DNA of 64,000 bases from Pseudoalteromonas sp. MMG007 (GCF_018100985.1 NZ_JAGJEI010000001.1:620001-684000); one strand, 5' to 3'. Counted from the stretch's first letter, positions 27,208-38,098 are shown. Notes: a model not told the origin generated them from the letters alone. Translations and numbers: made by a program.

Positions 27208-30200
27208 ATGAAATTTAATAAAGTATTTGCTTCATTAATTGGCCTTACACTCACTGCATCTGTTACTGCTGAAGATATAGAGCTTTATGTAAACCATGAT
27301 GTAGAGACAGATGAAAACCCAAGAGTACTAATGATATTTGATACTTCAGGCAGCATGGCTTGGGATGTGACGGATGGAGGACAATGTTACCAATGGGATG
27401 GTGTAGGTAGAACTACTCCACGCTTCTATCAAGTAACCTGTTTTGAAAGTAATAATGTAAATGATACCAATCAATGTTTTAAAAGAGCAACTAGTAATCA
27501 GGGAATACGTTATAGCCGTTTTTATAATGGCACAAATACATCAGGTAACAGTTATAGTGGTGGATATCCAACTGCTTCATGTAATGACAGCCGATTAAAC
27601 GTTGCTCAAAATGCTATTAAACAGTTAGTAAATGATAACGATGATATTGATTTTGGATTAATGCGTTTTAACGGTGGTTCAGGGGGGTATGTACTTGCAA
27701 GATCTGGCGCTAGCAAATCAAATATTTTAGACGAAATTGATGATCTTCCAGCAAGTGGTTCTACGCCAATAACAGAGACTCTTTGGGAGGCCTATCGTTA
27801 CATTACAGGTGCAAGTCTCGATTTTGCAAATGGTATAAACAATCGAGATAAAAGCGCAGATGCAAGTGGGAGCTATAAGTCGCCTTTTGCAAAAGGCGCT
27901 GGCGACCCTTTGAGGTGTGATAACTCAATAAATTTAATATTAATGACAGATGGCGACCCAACAAGTGATAGTGATCGCAACAATCAAATAAAAAGTGTTC
28001 ACAATGAGATATTTGATGAGTCGATTCCTTTTGTTGATGGTGATTATTCAAATAGTTATTTAGTGGCTTTATCTAAAATCATTCATGGAACTAATAATAC
28101 TAAGGTAGATTTATATTCAAATACTAGCGATGTTTTAGATACTGGTAGAGTGTATACGATTGGTTTTGGTACAGGTATGAGTGCCGATGGCATTAAGTTA
28201 TTAGAGGGAGCTGCTTCGATAGGTGGTGGACAGTACCTAGAAGCTCGAACATCAGAGGCTTTATCTGAAGCACTAAAAAATACCATTTCTAGAATTAGGG
28301 AAGTAAATGACAGCTTCTCTTCACCGTCAGTTGCTAGTAATAATGTCGATCAAACCCGTAGCCGTGATGCTATTTACTTTGCCATGTTTTATCCAGAAAC
28401 AGGCGCTAGATGGCGCGGGAATTTAAAAAAATTAAAAGTATCAGGGAGTCAAATCGTTGATTCTAAAGGGCTATCTGCGCTTGATGATAGTGGCTTAATT
28501 GACGAAAATGCAGAAACGTTTTGGTTACCAGATGGCGAAGCTCCTGATGGTAATTTAGTTGCCCAAGGTGGCGTTAACCGGCATTTGACTACGTTAGACT
28601 CCGATAGTCGTAATCTATATACAGATAACCAGGGAGCTATTGTTGATTTTAATACCTCTGTGGTGAGTGATATTCTCGATGCCGTTGATAATAATCCGCT
28701 AAGTCTATCAAGCAACGATATAAAATGGGCTATGGGTATTGATGTCGATGATGAAGACGGAGATGGCTCGAGTGTCGATCAGCGCCAAGATATTTTTGGT
28801 GACCCCCTTCACTCAAAACCGGTCGCAATAGATTATGGCAACGATGACATTAGAATCTTAATAGGTACTAATGCTGGATTTTTGCATATGTTTAAGGACT
28901 CAGATGAGACGGTAAGCGAAAGTTGGGCCTTTATACCATCAGCCTTATACGACATTATTGAACCTTTACGTGAAAATCAGGCTGATACTAAAGTGTATGG
29001 CATGGATGGTCCAATTAGTGTTTACTTTAGTGATAAAAGCTTAAATGACGACGGCGCTAATGATGGAATCATAGATGCTAGCGATGGCGATGATGTATGG
29101 ACTTTTACTGGGATGCGTCGTGGTGGACAGAACTATTATGCACTTGATATAACAGACCCTAATAAACCAAAGAAATTATGGAATAGCCCGATTGAAGGTG
29201 GCAAGGGGGATTTTACAGAGTTGGGGCAAACGTGGTCAAAACCACAAATTGCCTATATTAAAGCCTTTGGAAACAAGCCCCTATTAGTGTTTGGTGCAGG
29301 GTATGATACAAATAAAGATGCAGCTGTTAGAAGTGAAGATTCAATAGGTCGTGGTATTTATATTGTTGAGGCTGAAACAGGTAAAAAGGTATGGGCTTTA
29401 ACGCCGAGTGAAAATGGCTTTAAAGGTAAGCATTCAATTGCCGCTAATTTATCTACATTGGACTCCGATTACGATGGGTATATTGATAGAATTTACGCTG
29501 CAGATACTGGTGGGGATATTTGGCGAATTGACATGCCAGGAAGCAGTACGAGTGATTTTACTCACTTTAAACTTGCTGAGTTAGGTAGTTCATTAGCGAG
29601 TCAGGATAGACGCTTTTTCTATCAACCACTTGTAGCGCGTACACTTTATAGTAAAGTAAGTGAAACAACGGTTAATGGTGAAACAGTTATCACACGTTTG
29701 GATACGCCCTATGATGCAATTGTAATAGGCAGTGGCAATCGTTCTAAACCAACAGGCACTAATGAAGACGATCAACTGTTTATGATAAGAGATGAAAACA
29801 CAGTTACTCAATCATTCACGAGCGCTCCTACAATAATAAAACCAACAGATTTAATGCAAATGAACAGCGATCCGTTTGGTAATGCATTAGACGATGTAGA
29901 CGAGTTTATTGACTTAGAAGTTGATTTAGCTAAGTTTAAAGGCTGGCGTTATGAGCTTGGAACAGGTGAAAAATCACTAGCTGCGGCGACCGTTGTAGGA
30001 GGTGTTGCATACTTTACAAGTTTTACTCCATCATCGGATACGTCAACTGAAAATCAATGCTCGTTAAGTGGTGGCGCGGGTTCTTTATATGCTTTTCATC
30101 TACATTACGGAACGAAAGTATATGACGACTTAAAATTTACCACTAGCTATGATGTGCCCGATACGCCACAATTATATTTTGGGGAGGGACCATCGTGCGC

Positions 30201-30462
30201 AGACGGAAATAGTGATGGTAAATGCGATGACAATCCTACTATTGAAGTAACGCAAGAGAGCCAGTTTTATTTAATTGGACCTGGGATTAAAGATGAAAAT
30301 GCTCAAAACCCAATGAAGCCTGTAGAGCTAGTAGGGCCCGACTTAACTGTTGTTGACGGTACGGTACAATTGGTACAGTATTCTGATACTGTAGGCTTTG
30401 GTTTTAAAACACAACAAACCTATATTTATAAACGCGAAGAAAATGATGAAGTGAGTAATTAA
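27208..30462 (+). CDS. pilY1: PilY1 pilus-tip adhesin
   Basis: 1084 residues, secreted: a Sec signal peptide ends near residue 22 (TASVTA). A von Willebrand A-like domain covers about 35-370 with the MIDAS motif DTSGS near residue 45 and a second MTDGDPTSD loop. The C-terminal half is a beta-propeller of the PilY1/PilC type, with repeats such as YYALDITDPNKPKKLW and a calcium loop DSDYDGYID at about 752-760, equal to the site that tunes retraction in Pseudomonas PilY1. Another Asp-rich loop (DVDDEDGDG) lies near 512. Role: adhesion, surface sensing and pilus biogenesis. Follows pilX directly and precedes pilE by 9 bases. Confidence 0.94.
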   Translation: MKFNKVFASLIGLTLTASVTAEDIELYVNHDVETDENPRVLMIFDTSGSMAWDVTDGGQCYQWDGVGRTTPRFYQVTCFESNNVNDTNQCFKRATSNQGIRYSRFYNGTNTSGNSYSGGYPTASCNDSRLNVAQNAIKQLVNDNDDIDFGLMRFNGGSGGYVLARSGASKSNILDEIDDLPASGSTPITETLWEAYRYITGASLDFANGINNRDKSADASGSYKSPFAKGAGDPLRCDNSINLILMTDGDPTSDSDRNNQIKSVHNEIFDESIPFVDGDYSNSYLVALSKIIHGTNNTKVDLYSNTSDVLDTGRVYTIGFGTGMSADGIKLLEGAASIGGGQYLEARTSEALSEALKNTISRIREVNDSFSSPSVASNNVDQTRSRDAIYFAMFYPETGARWRGNLKKLKVSGSQIVDSKGLSALDDSGLIDENAETFWLPDGEAPDGNLVAQGGVNRHLTTLDSDSRNLYTDNQGAIVDFNTSVVSDILDAVDNNPLSLSSNDIKWAMGIDVDDEDGDGSSVDQRQDIFGDPLHSKPVAIDYGNDDIRILIGTNAGFLHMFKDSDETVSESWAFIPSALYDIIEPLRENQADTKVYGMDGPISVYFSDKSLNDDGANDGIIDASDGDDVWTFTGMRRGGQNYYALDITDPNKPKKLWNSPIEGGKGDFTELGQTWSKPQIAYIKAFGNKPLLVFGAGYDTNKDAAVRSEDSIGRGIYIVEAETGKKVWALTPSENGFKGKHSIAANLSTLDSDYDGYIDRIYAADTGGDIWRIDMPGSSTSDFTHFKLAELGSSLASQDRRFFYQPLVARTLYSKVSETTVNGETVITRLDTPYDAIVIGSGNRSKPTGTNEDDQLFMIRDENTVTQSFTSAPTIIKPTDLMQMNSDPFGNALDDVDEFIDLEVDLAKFKGWRYELGTGEKSLAAATVVGGVAYFTSFTPSSDTSTENQCSLSGGAGSLYAFHLHYGTKVYDDLKFTTSYDVPDTPQLYFGEGPSCADGNSDGKCDDNPTIEVTQESQFYLIGPGIKDENAQNPMKPVELVGPDLTVVDGTVQLVQYSDTVGFGFKTQQTYIYKREENDEVSN

Positions 30463-30471
30463 GGTATATAT

Positions 30472-30894
30472 ATGATTAAATTAACTCGCGGTTTTACACT
30501 AATCGAACTAATGATTACTGTTGCAATTGTTGGTATTTTAGCAGCAGTAGCGTTGCCCAATTATACGGAGTATGTAAAACGTGCATCACGTGCTGAGGCA
30601 GCTGCTGCATTACTCGATGCAGCAAATAAAGAAGAGCAATATTTTGTAGATAATAGAGAGTACACGGAAGTATTTTCTGATTTAGGGCTGCAAGACAAAA
30701 CTGAGAATGGTCATTTTGAGTTATCTATAGATGTAGATGATGACGATAATACTTTTACCATTACCGCAAAGCCTATTGCTGGTGCTGTTAAAGGTGATAC
30801 TGACTGTAAAGAAATTACAATTACAGACACCGGTTACAAAGGCGCTAAAGGTACTAAAGGTAATTCAGATGTTGAGTATTGTTGGGGACGTTAA
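30472..30894 (+). CDS. pilE: PilE minor pilin
   Basis: 140 residues with a classical prepilin leader ([22 protein letters not shown]), Glu5, and the motif [20 protein letters not shown] typical of PilE/PilA-like pilins. Two Cys (TDCKE, EYCWG) form the usual C-terminal disulphide loop. Last gene of the operon. The size would also fit a major pilin, but the operon position says minor pilin. Convergent with the FimT-like gene, with 1 base between them. Confidence 0.92.
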   Translation: MIKLTRGFTLIELMITVAIVGILAAVALPNYTEYVKRASRAEAAAALLDAANKEEQYFVDNREYTEVFSDLGLQDKTENGHFELSIDVDDDDNTFTITAKPIAGAVKGDTDCKEITITDTGYKGAKGTKGNSDVEYCWGR

Positions 30895-30895
30895 T

Positions 30896-31426
30896 TTAAT
30901 TTTTTTGGCATTTATTTGTTGATTTTATTCTGATACGTCCCGTTTGACTTACTGATAAAGCCAGCCCATCAAGCCTGGCTTTATCAGTATTGGGACAATA
31001 AATAAATGTCCCATTTTGAAAACCATTCAATGAGCCATCAGGTCTAAAAGTAATTGCGCTACGAGGATATTCAAGGCTGTCATCGTGATGAGCCTCTTCA
31101 AATATACTTAATAGGAGCTCGTCATCATCTAATGTAGTTGATTTATCAATATCTATAAATAATGACATTTTACCCGCCCACTCCTCTTTACTGCATCGGT
31201 TATCTTTAAGAGCACAAAGCGTAACGTAAGTACCATTTTCAATAGCGTAGAGTCGTCCGTAATTAATGTTTCTATGCAGAAGGTTTACGTGGCTATCTAA
31301 GCGATTATTGGCTAGAAAATCTGGATAAAACCACATAGAGAGTTGACTAATAACACTCACAACGGCTAACGAAATCATTAGTTCGAGTAGTGTCATACCT
31401 TTATTTTTATATATTGATATCTTCAT
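30896..31426 (-). CDS. FimT/GspH-like pseudopilin 1
   Basis: 176 residues with a prepilin leader NKG/MTLLELMISLAVVSVIS; the cleavage is followed by Met instead of Phe, which prepilin peptidase tolerates. A GspH/FimT-type head follows with ALKDNRCSKEEWAGK and SAITFRPDGSLNGFQNGTFIYC. A CAGGG site precedes the ATG. Downstream of the second FimT-like gene on the same strand with 79 bases between, convergent with pilE. Probably the FimU or FimT equivalent of the tip complex. Confidence 0.85.
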   Translation of the reverse strand: MKISIYKNKGMTLLELMISLAVVSVISQLSMWFYPDFLANNRLDSHVNLLHRNINYGRLYAIENGTYVTLCALKDNRCSKEEWAGKMSLFIDIDKSTTLDDDELLLSIFEEAHHDDSLEYPRSAITFRPDGSLNGFQNGTFIYCPNTDKARLDGLALSVSQTGRIRIKSTNKCQKN

Positions 31427-31505
31427 CCCTGAAGTCCTGAGTTATAAAGTGTATTAGCTCAGTGTAGTAAATGATGAAAATATGGCAATATGAATTGTGT
31501 GTTTT

Positions 31506-32057
31506 TTAACCGCACTTTTTATTCGTATCACCAACGTAGAAAGCAGTACCTGATTGAGATACAGTTAACGCCTTATTATTTTCATTGGTGCTATTGGGGC
31601 AGAAAATGAAGTCTCCAGGGGTTGTTGTAATTCTACCACTGGTATTAAAACGTAAGCGACGATCATTACCCTCAAACGACAGCTTATCGTTGTCTGATAT
31701 TTCTTCCATTGCTCTTAGTAATGTATCAGAGGCGTTATTGTAGTTTCCGTCATTATCAACATCGATAAATACAACAATAATCTTATTTTCATCCCACTTT
31801 GCGTTGCAGTTGAACGTATCTTGTTTGTTTTTAACTTTTCCTTGCCCTGTAGGGCATACAACAACTATTTCATCGGTGCTTGCTGCTTGTGAGCGTGCAT
31901 ATGCAATATTTCTTTTTAATTCCAATAAAAAATTCTCAGCTCTGTTTTCCTCAAGCATGTCACTACTATTCCAAAGCGCGATTGATGCAATAATACCGAC
32001 TATGGCTACGGTCACCATAAGCTCTAAGAGGGTGAATCCATTATGCTTGTTCTTCAT
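31506..32057 (-). CDS. FimT/GspH-like pseudopilin 2
   Basis: 183 residues from the ATG at 32057, chosen because it places a normal short leader before the cleavage (MKNKHNG/FTLLELMVTVAIVG); a longer reading from 32150 would add 31 residues before the leader. GspH/FimT head with CPTGQGKVKNKQ, KWDENKIIVVFIDVDNDG and a final pair FIFCPNS...CG. It shares the layout of the downstream gene (VDxD...L; FRxDG-like near LRFNTSGRIT), so the two are old paralogues. Divergent from glnB. Confidence 0.87.
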   Translation of the reverse strand: MKNKHNGFTLLELMVTVAIVGIIASIALWNSSDMLEENRAENFLLELKRNIAYARSQAASTDEIVVVCPTGQGKVKNKQDTFNCNAKWDENKIIVVFIDVDNDGNYNNASDTLLRAMEEISDNDKLSFEGNDRRLRFNTSGRITTTPGDFIFCPNSTNENNKALTVSQSGTAFYVGDTNKKCG

Positions 32058-32204
32058 ATTAATCTCATATACGGCTTGATAGTTTATTATAGCTATCTTT
32101 GTGAAAATAATAATACCATGGCTGATTGTTTTATCATCAAATTCAATCACTTTGTTTGCTATGGGCTTCTCGATTGTCTAAAATCGAGGCAACTGAAGCT
32201 TTAA

Positions 32205-32554
<350 letters not shown>

Positions 32555-32555
<1 letters not shown>

Positions 32556-32714
32556 TACCAACCTGCATAAATCTTTGATCAATTTAACGAATTGAATTGC
32601 ACTATTACGTAGTTAAAATTTTTTATTTAGAACAACTAGATAAAAAAACTTTTGCCTAGTTCTAGCGTAATTTTCTTGACGTTAAATAGACCCCACATAT
32701 AAGCAGATTGGTAT
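32555..32714. repeat. MITE-like long palindromic element after glnB
   Basis: About 160 bp. Ends TACCAACCTGC (32556-32566) and GCAGATTGGTA (32703-32713) are inverted with one mismatch. ATTTAACG (32582-32589) and CGTTAAAT (32680-32687) mirror each other at the same 26-base distance from the ends, and ATTACG/CGTAAT and CTAG blocks lie further in. No coding frame. This looks like a non-autonomous interspersed repeat; the family and copy number are unknown from this window. Confidence 0.6.
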
Positions 32715-32732
32715 AATGACAATGTGGTATAG

Positions 32733-32760
32733 AAAAAGGCGCTTTAGTAAGCGCCTTTTT
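32733..32760. terminator. Bidirectional terminator, glnB / bamD
   Basis: AAAAAGGCGCTT (32733-32744), loop TAGT, AAGCGCCTTTTT (32749-32760): a perfect 12-bp stem with A and T tracts. Confidence 0.92.
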
Positions 32761-32763
32761 TGT

Positions 32764-33528
32764 TTATTTATTTCTACTATTTACCATTCTGGTTTGTTTA
32801 GCATGTTCGCTTAGCTCTGTTAAGCCAAGTTTATCGTAGCTCTTTTCCATCATTTCTAAAGCAGGCTCTAAGTAACTGCTTTGCGAATAATGTTCTACAA
32901 CATACTTGCCTCGGTTAGCGGCTGCTAAGTAAGCTTCGCGTTCGTAATAGTAAGTTGCTACTTTTAGCTCATAACGCGCCATACGGTTTAAAAGCCACAC
33001 TAAGCGGCGTTTAGCCTCTGGTGCGTAATCACTTTTTGGAAAACGCTTTACAAGAGTAGATAAATCGGTAAACGCTACACGTGTACGGTTTGCGTCACGG
33101 TCAGCTCTGTCTACGCCAAAGTATTCTTGGAATGCATTTTTATCGGCTTTAATATTTACTAAACCACGCATGTAGTACATATAATCAAGATCTTTATGAT
33201 TTGGGTTTAATCGAATAAAGCGATCGATTGTTGCAAGTGCTTGTTCAGTATTGCCTGATTGGTAATGTGCATATACCAAATCCATTTGTACTTGTTTAGA
33301 GAATGGGCCAAACGGGTAGCGTGAATCTATAGCGCTTAAAAGTTCAATTGCACGCGCATATAAACCAGAATCTAGTGTTTCTTTTGCATCTTCGTATAGA
33401 GCGTGTGCAGATTTATTAGGTACACGTTGAATATCTTCTTGGTCTGGTGCAGACGTACATGCGCCTAAACTAAGTACAGAAGCTGAAAAAACAATGGCGA
33501 ATGCACGTTTCCCTATTTTATTTATCAT
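32764..33528 (-). CDS. bamD: BamD, outer-membrane assembly lipoprotein
   Basis: Essential lipoprotein of the BAM complex that inserts beta-barrels such as OmpW. 254 residues. Lipobox LGAC with Cys at about 24, then TPR repeats (ALYEDAKETLDSGLYARAIELL, YPFGPFSKQVQMDLVYAHYQ, RFIRLNPNHKDLDYMYYMRG). Length is normal. Divergent from rluD, an arrangement conserved in gammaproteobacteria. Confidence 0.97.
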   Translation of the reverse strand: MINKIGKRAFAIVFSASVLSLGACTSAPDQEDIQRVPNKSAHALYEDAKETLDSGLYARAIELLSAIDSRYPFGPFSKQVQMDLVYAHYQSGNTEQALATIDRFIRLNPNHKDLDYMYYMRGLVNIKADKNAFQEYFGVDRADRDANRTRVAFTDLSTLVKRFPKSDYAPEAKRRLVWLLNRMARYELKVATYYYEREAYLAAANRGKYVVEHYSQSSYLEPALEMMEKSYDKLGLTELSEHAKQTRMVNSRNK

Positions 33529-33669
33529 TTTATTTGTTACCTTCGATGTCTTCGGCTAGGCCAAGTCGGTAAAACCGAGTAAACTATGCGTATTATATTA
33601 TGCTTTTATTAAAAGCGATTCTAACCCAGTCGAGCAAAGCTTGCACTGGTAAATTGGGTAAAGTTACTA

Positions 33670-34647
33670 ATGTCAGAGCAAATTTCTCTTCAAGCCGATG
33701 TTCCTACCGACTTAGGTGGTAAACGTCTAGACCAAGTATTAGCACAATTGTTCCCTGATTATTCACGTTCTCGTATAAAAACGTGGATTTTGGATGATAA
33801 AATCACCGTAGACGGTGAAATTTTCAACACACCACGCGAAAAGCTACTAGGTGGTGAAGTTGTAAATGTTGAAACAACAATTGAAGCACCACGTGAATAC
33901 GAAGCACAAGATATCAAATTAAACATTGTTTATGAAGACGATGATATTTTGGTTATTAATAAACCTATGGGGTTAGTGGTCCACCCAGGTGCAGGTAATC
34001 CAAATGGCACAGTGCTTAATGCACTATTACATTACTATCCTGAAATCATAAATGTGCCGCGTGCGGGTATTGTCCATCGTTTGGATAAAGACACTACAGG
34101 CCTAATGGTTGTAGCTAAAACGATTCAGGCTCAAACACATTTAGTGAAAGCACTACAAAAGCGCGAAAACTTCACTCGTGAATATGAAGCGTTATGTAAT
34201 GGCACCATGACTGCTGGTGGTATGGTTGAAAAAGCGATTGGCCGTCATCCTACGCAGCGTACTCATATGGCAGTACATGAAATGGGTAAACCCGCGATTA
34301 CTCACTACCGTGTTGCTGAGAAGTTTCGTGCGCACACACGTCTACGCTTACGCTTAGAAACTGGCCGTACGCACCAAATTCGTGTACACATGGCTCACTT
34401 GAACCATCCGTTAATTGGCGATCAATCATACGGCGGGCGTCCGCGTCCACCTAAAGGTGCCACTCCTGAGTTGTTTGAATTGCTTCGCAGCTTTAGACGC
34501 CAAGCACTGCATGCAGTAAAACTCAGCATTGCTCACCCAATTACAGGTGAAATGATGACGTGGCAGGCACCTATTCCTGATGATATGGTCGCTATGACGG
34601 TTGCGCTTCGTGAAGATACTAAAGCAAACCCTGATATCGATAGATAA
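33670..34647 (+). CDS. rluD: RluD 23S rRNA pseudouridine synthase
   Basis: Makes the pseudouridines of helix 69 in 23S rRNA (1911, 1915 and 1917 in E. coli numbering). 325 residues: N-terminal S4 RNA-binding domain (GKRLDQVLAQLFPDYSRSRI), catalytic Asp in VHRLDKDTTGLMVVAKT, and RLETGRTHQIRVHMAHL. Its stop overlaps the pgeF start by one base. Divergent from bamD, as in E. coli. Confidence 0.97.
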   Translation: MSEQISLQADVPTDLGGKRLDQVLAQLFPDYSRSRIKTWILDDKITVDGEIFNTPREKLLGGEVVNVETTIEAPREYEAQDIKLNIVYEDDDILVINKPMGLVVHPGAGNPNGTVLNALLHYYPEIINVPRAGIVHRLDKDTTGLMVVAKTIQAQTHLVKALQKRENFTREYEALCNGTMTAGGMVEKAIGRHPTQRTHMAVHEMGKPAITHYRVAEKFRAHTRLRLRLETGRTHQIRVHMAHLNHPLIGDQSYGGRPRPPKGATPELFELLRSFRRQALHAVKLSIAHPITGEMMTWQAPIPDDMVAMTVALREDTKANPDIDR

Positions 34648-35378
34648 TGTATTTGTTATCAGCTCCATGGCAACGCCTTGATAGTGTAGATACTCTCAGT
34701 ACTACACGTAAAGGCGGTGTATCAAAAGCACCATTTTTAAATATGAACTTGGGGTTTCATGTAGGTGATAACAAAAACCATGTATTACAAAATCGCGCTT
34801 TACTCACCAAAAAACTGCCAGCTCCGGCTATATGGGTTAATCAAACACATAGTGCTAATGTTATTGTTGTTGATGAGCAGTTTGACTTTACTCAATTGCA
34901 TGATGGTGATGCGCTATTCACAACACTTAAAAGTCAGCCTTTAGCGATAATGACTGCAGATTGCTTACCCATTTTGCTTTCGAGTGACAATGGCGAAGAA
35001 ATAGCAGCGATTCATGGTGGCTGGCGTGGTTTAGAGCAGGGGATTATTAAAAATACTCTCAGTTACTTCAAAACGAACCCTGTTAAAATTTATGCTTGGT
35101 TAGGTCCTGCTATTGGGCCCACACAGTTTGAAGTAGGTGAAGAGGTTTTTAATTTATTTAAAGCACATTCGGCTTTATTTATTGATGCGTTTAAGCTGCA
35201 AAAAAATAAAAAATACCTTGCTGATATTTATCACATAGCCCGTATTCAGTTACAACAGTTGGGGGTTACAAATATTAGTGGCGGTGAGCACTGTACTGTT
35301 TTACAAAAAGAGCAATTTTTTTCGTATCGCCGCGATGGTCAAACAGGGCGTATGGCAAGTTTGATCTGGCGCAAGTAA
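34647..35378 (+). CDS. pgeF: PgeF/YfiH polyphenol-oxidase-family peptidoglycan editing factor
   Basis: 243 residues of the Cu-oxidase_4/DUF152 family. Family motifs are WVNQTHSANV, MTADCLPILL, AAIHGGWRGLEQGII and GEHCT, including the His and Cys residues of the metal site. E. coli YfiH corrects peptidoglycan precursors that carry Ser in place of Ala. Coupled to rluD by a one-base overlap, as in E. coli. The older name 'laccase domain protein' describes the fold rather than its role. Confidence 0.94.
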   Translation: MYLLSAPWQRLDSVDTLSTTRKGGVSKAPFLNMNLGFHVGDNKNHVLQNRALLTKKLPAPAIWVNQTHSANVIVVDEQFDFTQLHDGDALFTTLKSQPLAIMTADCLPILLSSDNGEEIAAIHGGWRGLEQGIIKNTLSYFKTNPVKIYAWLGPAIGPTQFEVGEEVFNLFKAHSALFIDAFKLQKNKKYLADIYHIARIQLQQLGVTNISGGEHCTVLQKEQFFSYRRDGQTGRMASLIWRK

Positions 35379-35411
35379 AGCATACATTAGTGATTATATT
35401 TATTCCCACAC

Positions 35412-35440
35412 CTTGAACAATTCTATTAACATACCCATTT
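35412..35440 (+). promoter_or_regulatory. Sigma-32 heat-shock promoter of clpB
   Basis: CTTGAA (35412-35417), 15-base spacer, ACCCATTT (35433-35440), against the E. coli sigma-32 consensus CTTGAAA and CCCCATNT (7 of 8 in the -10). It lies 36 bases before the clpB ATG, a gene known to be heat-induced. Confidence 0.75.
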
Positions 35441-35475
35441 ATTAAACAATTAGTTTATTAAATAGGTAAACCCTC

Positions 35476-38052
35476 ATGCGTTTAGATAGATTTACAAGCA
35501 AATTTCAATCTGCGCTTTCTGATGCGCAATCCTTAGCGCTTGGTCGCGACCATCAATTTATTGAGCCAGTGCACTTAATGTATTCATTGCTACAACAAAG
35601 TGGCTCAAGTGTGCGAGCGCTATTTGCGCAAACAGGAGTTAGTGCTGATGAGCTCAATACTAAACTTTCTCAAGAAATTGAAAAACTCTTTAAAGTCGAA
35701 GGTGTTGGAGGCGATGTACAGTTGTCAAACAACATGGCATCACTTATTAACTTATGTGACAAATATGCGCAAAAACGTAAAGATAAATACATTTCGAGTG
35801 AGCTATTTGTACTTGCAGCATGTGAAGATAAAGGGCCACTTGGCGATATATTCCGCTCACTAAATATTACCTCTACAAAAATTGAAAATGCCATTAAAGC
35901 AATTAGAGGTGGACAGAAGGTAGATGATCCTAATGCTGAGGAAACGCGTCAAGCACTCGAAAAATTTACGATTGATTTAACTGAGCGTGCCGAGCAAGGT
36001 AAGCTTGATCCCGTAATAGGTCGAGACGATGAAATTCGCCGCACTATTCAAGTACTCCAGCGCCGTACTAAAAATAACCCTGTTTTAATAGGTGAGCCAG
36101 GTGTTGGTAAAACAGCCATTGCTGAGGGGTTAGCGCAGCGTATTATTAATGGCGAAGTACCTGAAGGATTAAAAAATAAACGTGTTTTATCGTTAGATTT
36201 AGGGGCATTAGTTGCAGGCGCTAAATTCCGTGGCGAATTTGAAGAGCGTTTAAAATCAGTTCTCAACGAGTTGGCTAAAGAAGAAGGCCAAGTCATCCTA
36301 TTTATTGATGAAATACACACTATTGTAGGTGCCGGTAAAAGCGACGGTGCGATGGATGCGGGCAATATGCTAAAGCCTGCACTAGCACGTGGCGAGCTAC
36401 ATTGTGTGGGGGCAACTACGCTTGATGAGTACCGCAAATACATAGAAAAAGATGCAGCACTTGAGCGTCGTTTTCAAAAAGTATTAATTGAAGAACCATC
36501 AGTTGAAGACACCATCGCAATTTTGCGTGGCTTAAAAGAGCGCTATGAATTGCATCACTCTGTAGAAATTACTGATCCTGCAATAGTTGCTGCTGCGCAA
36601 TTGTCGCATCGTTATATTAGTGACCGCCAATTGCCAGATAAAGCGATTGATTTAATAGACGAAGCCGGCTCTTCTATACGTTTGCAAATTGACTCTAAAC
36701 CAGAGTCGCTTGATAAGCTTGAGCGAAAAATTATTCAGTTAAAACTTGAAGATAACGCACTTGCTAAAGAAAAAGATGAAGCAAGTCAAAAGCGCCGCAG
36801 TGAAATGCAAGAGCTGATCACAGATCTTGATTCCCAGTACAGAGAGCTTGATGAAATTTGGAATGCAGAAAAAGCATCACTGCAAGGCACTCAAGTTATT
36901 AAAGCAGAGCTCGAACAAGCACGCTTAGACTTAGATGTGGCACGCAGAGCTAGCGATTTACAACGTATGTCAGAATTGCAATACGGGCGTATTCCAGAGC
37001 TTGAGCGTAAGCTCGATTTAGCGTCTCAAGCTGAAATGCAAGAAATGACCTTACTTAAAAACCAAGTAGGGGAAGACGAAATAGCTGAAATACTTTCACG
37101 CTGGACAGGTATCCCTGTATCAAGGATGCTTCAAGGTGAGCGTGAAAAGCTACTGCAAATGGAAGATAAGCTTCATAGTAAAGTAATAGGACAAGACGAA
37201 GCCGTTGTAGCGGTTGCAAATGCTATACGTCGTTCACGTGCGGGGCTTGCTGATCCTAACCGCCCGATTGGCTCATTTTTATTTTTAGGCCCAACAGGTG
37301 TTGGTAAAACAGAGTTAACAAAAGCGCTTGCAGGCTTTATGTTTGATACCGAAGATGCCATGGTACGCATTGATATGTCTGAGTTTATGGAAAAACACTC
37401 AGTAGCACGTCTCGTAGGGGCACCTCCTGGTTATGTTGGCTATGAGGAGGGGGGTTATTTAACCGAGGCCGTTCGTCGTAAACCATACTCGGTAATATTG
37501 CTTGATGAGATTGAAAAAGCACACCCTGATGTATTTAATATTTTACTGCAAGTGCTTGATGATGGACGCTTAACTGATGGGCAAGGCCGCACGGTTGATT
37601 TTAAAAATACTGTGATCATTATGACTTCAAACTTAGGCTCAGATATCATTCAAGAACAAGCTGGCAACAACGACTATGCAACACTTAAAAATAAAGTAAT
37701 GGATGTACTTATTAGCGAGTTTAGGCCTGAATTTATTAACCGAATAGACGAAACAGTTGTATTTCACCCGTTAGCTAACGAGCACATAAAAGAAATTGCT
37801 GATATTCAGTTGATGAAACTTCGTGAGCGTTTAACTGAAATGGGTTACTTACTTGAAATAAGTGATGCAGCGCTTGAGCGAATTGCAGCCAGTGGATTTG
37901 ACCCTGTTTATGGGGCGCGTCCACTAAAACGTGCAATTCAACAAACTATAGAAAATCCATTAGCGCAAAAGCTACTTAGTGGAGATTACTTATCTGGTAG
38001 TGTCATCACAATAGGTGCAAATGACGAAGGATTAGTTTTTGCTAATCGTTAA
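35476..38052 (+). CDS. clpB: ClpB disaggregase
   Basis: Hsp100 chaperone that pulls proteins from aggregates with DnaK. 858 residues: N-terminal Clp repeat domain (1-145), AAA1 with [13 protein letters not shown] and [13 protein letters not shown], the coiled-coil middle domain (about 405-525, rich in Lys, Glu and Leu) that tells ClpB from ClpA/C, AAA2 with [13 protein letters not shown] and [13 protein letters not shown], and a C-terminal domain ([12 protein letters not shown]). No ClpP-binding loop is expected. Controlled by the sigma-32 promoter upstream. Confidence 0.98.
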   Translation: MRLDRFTSKFQSALSDAQSLALGRDHQFIEPVHLMYSLLQQSGSSVRALFAQTGVSADELNTKLSQEIEKLFKVEGVGGDVQLSNNMASLINLCDKYAQKRKDKYISSELFVLAACEDKGPLGDIFRSLNITSTKIENAIKAIRGGQKVDDPNAEETRQALEKFTIDLTERAEQGKLDPVIGRDDEIRRTIQVLQRRTKNNPVLIGEPGVGKTAIAEGLAQRIINGEVPEGLKNKRVLSLDLGALVAGAKFRGEFEERLKSVLNELAKEEGQVILFIDEIHTIVGAGKSDGAMDAGNMLKPALARGELHCVGATTLDEYRKYIEKDAALERRFQKVLIEEPSVEDTIAILRGLKERYELHHSVEITDPAIVAAAQLSHRYISDRQLPDKAIDLIDEAGSSIRLQIDSKPESLDKLERKIIQLKLEDNALAKEKDEASQKRRSEMQELITDLDSQYRELDEIWNAEKASLQGTQVIKAELEQARLDLDVARRASDLQRMSELQYGRIPELERKLDLASQAEMQEMTLLKNQVGEDEIAEILSRWTGIPVSRMLQGEREKLLQMEDKLHSKVIGQDEAVVAVANAIRRSRAGLADPNRPIGSFLFLGPTGVGKTELTKALAGFMFDTEDAMVRIDMSEFMEKHSVARLVGAPPGYVGYEEGGYLTEAVRRKPYSVILLDEIEKAHPDVFNILLQVLDDGRLTDGQGRTVDFKNTVIIMTSNLGSDIIQEQAGNNDYATLKNKVMDVLISEFRPEFINRIDETVVFHPLANEHIKEIADIQLMKLRERLTEMGYLLEISDAALERIAASGFDPVYGARPLKRAIQQTIENPLAQKLLSGDYLSGSVITIGANDEGLVFANR

Positions 38053-38066
38053 CCTCTAAGCTACAG

Positions 38067-38098
38067 AAAAAAGCCGCTATTTATATAGCGGTTTTTTT
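38067..38098. terminator. Bidirectional terminator, clpB / aer-type gene
   Basis: CCGCTAT (38074-38080), loop TTAT, ATAGCGG (38085-38091), with an A-run before and a T-run after. It ends within the stop region of the convergent gene. Confidence 0.9.

Noticed and set aside
35412-35417. CTTGAA and other TTGA runs as extra FNR half sites before clpB
   Set aside because: The sequence fits a sigma-32 promoter with correct spacing; no opposite half site.
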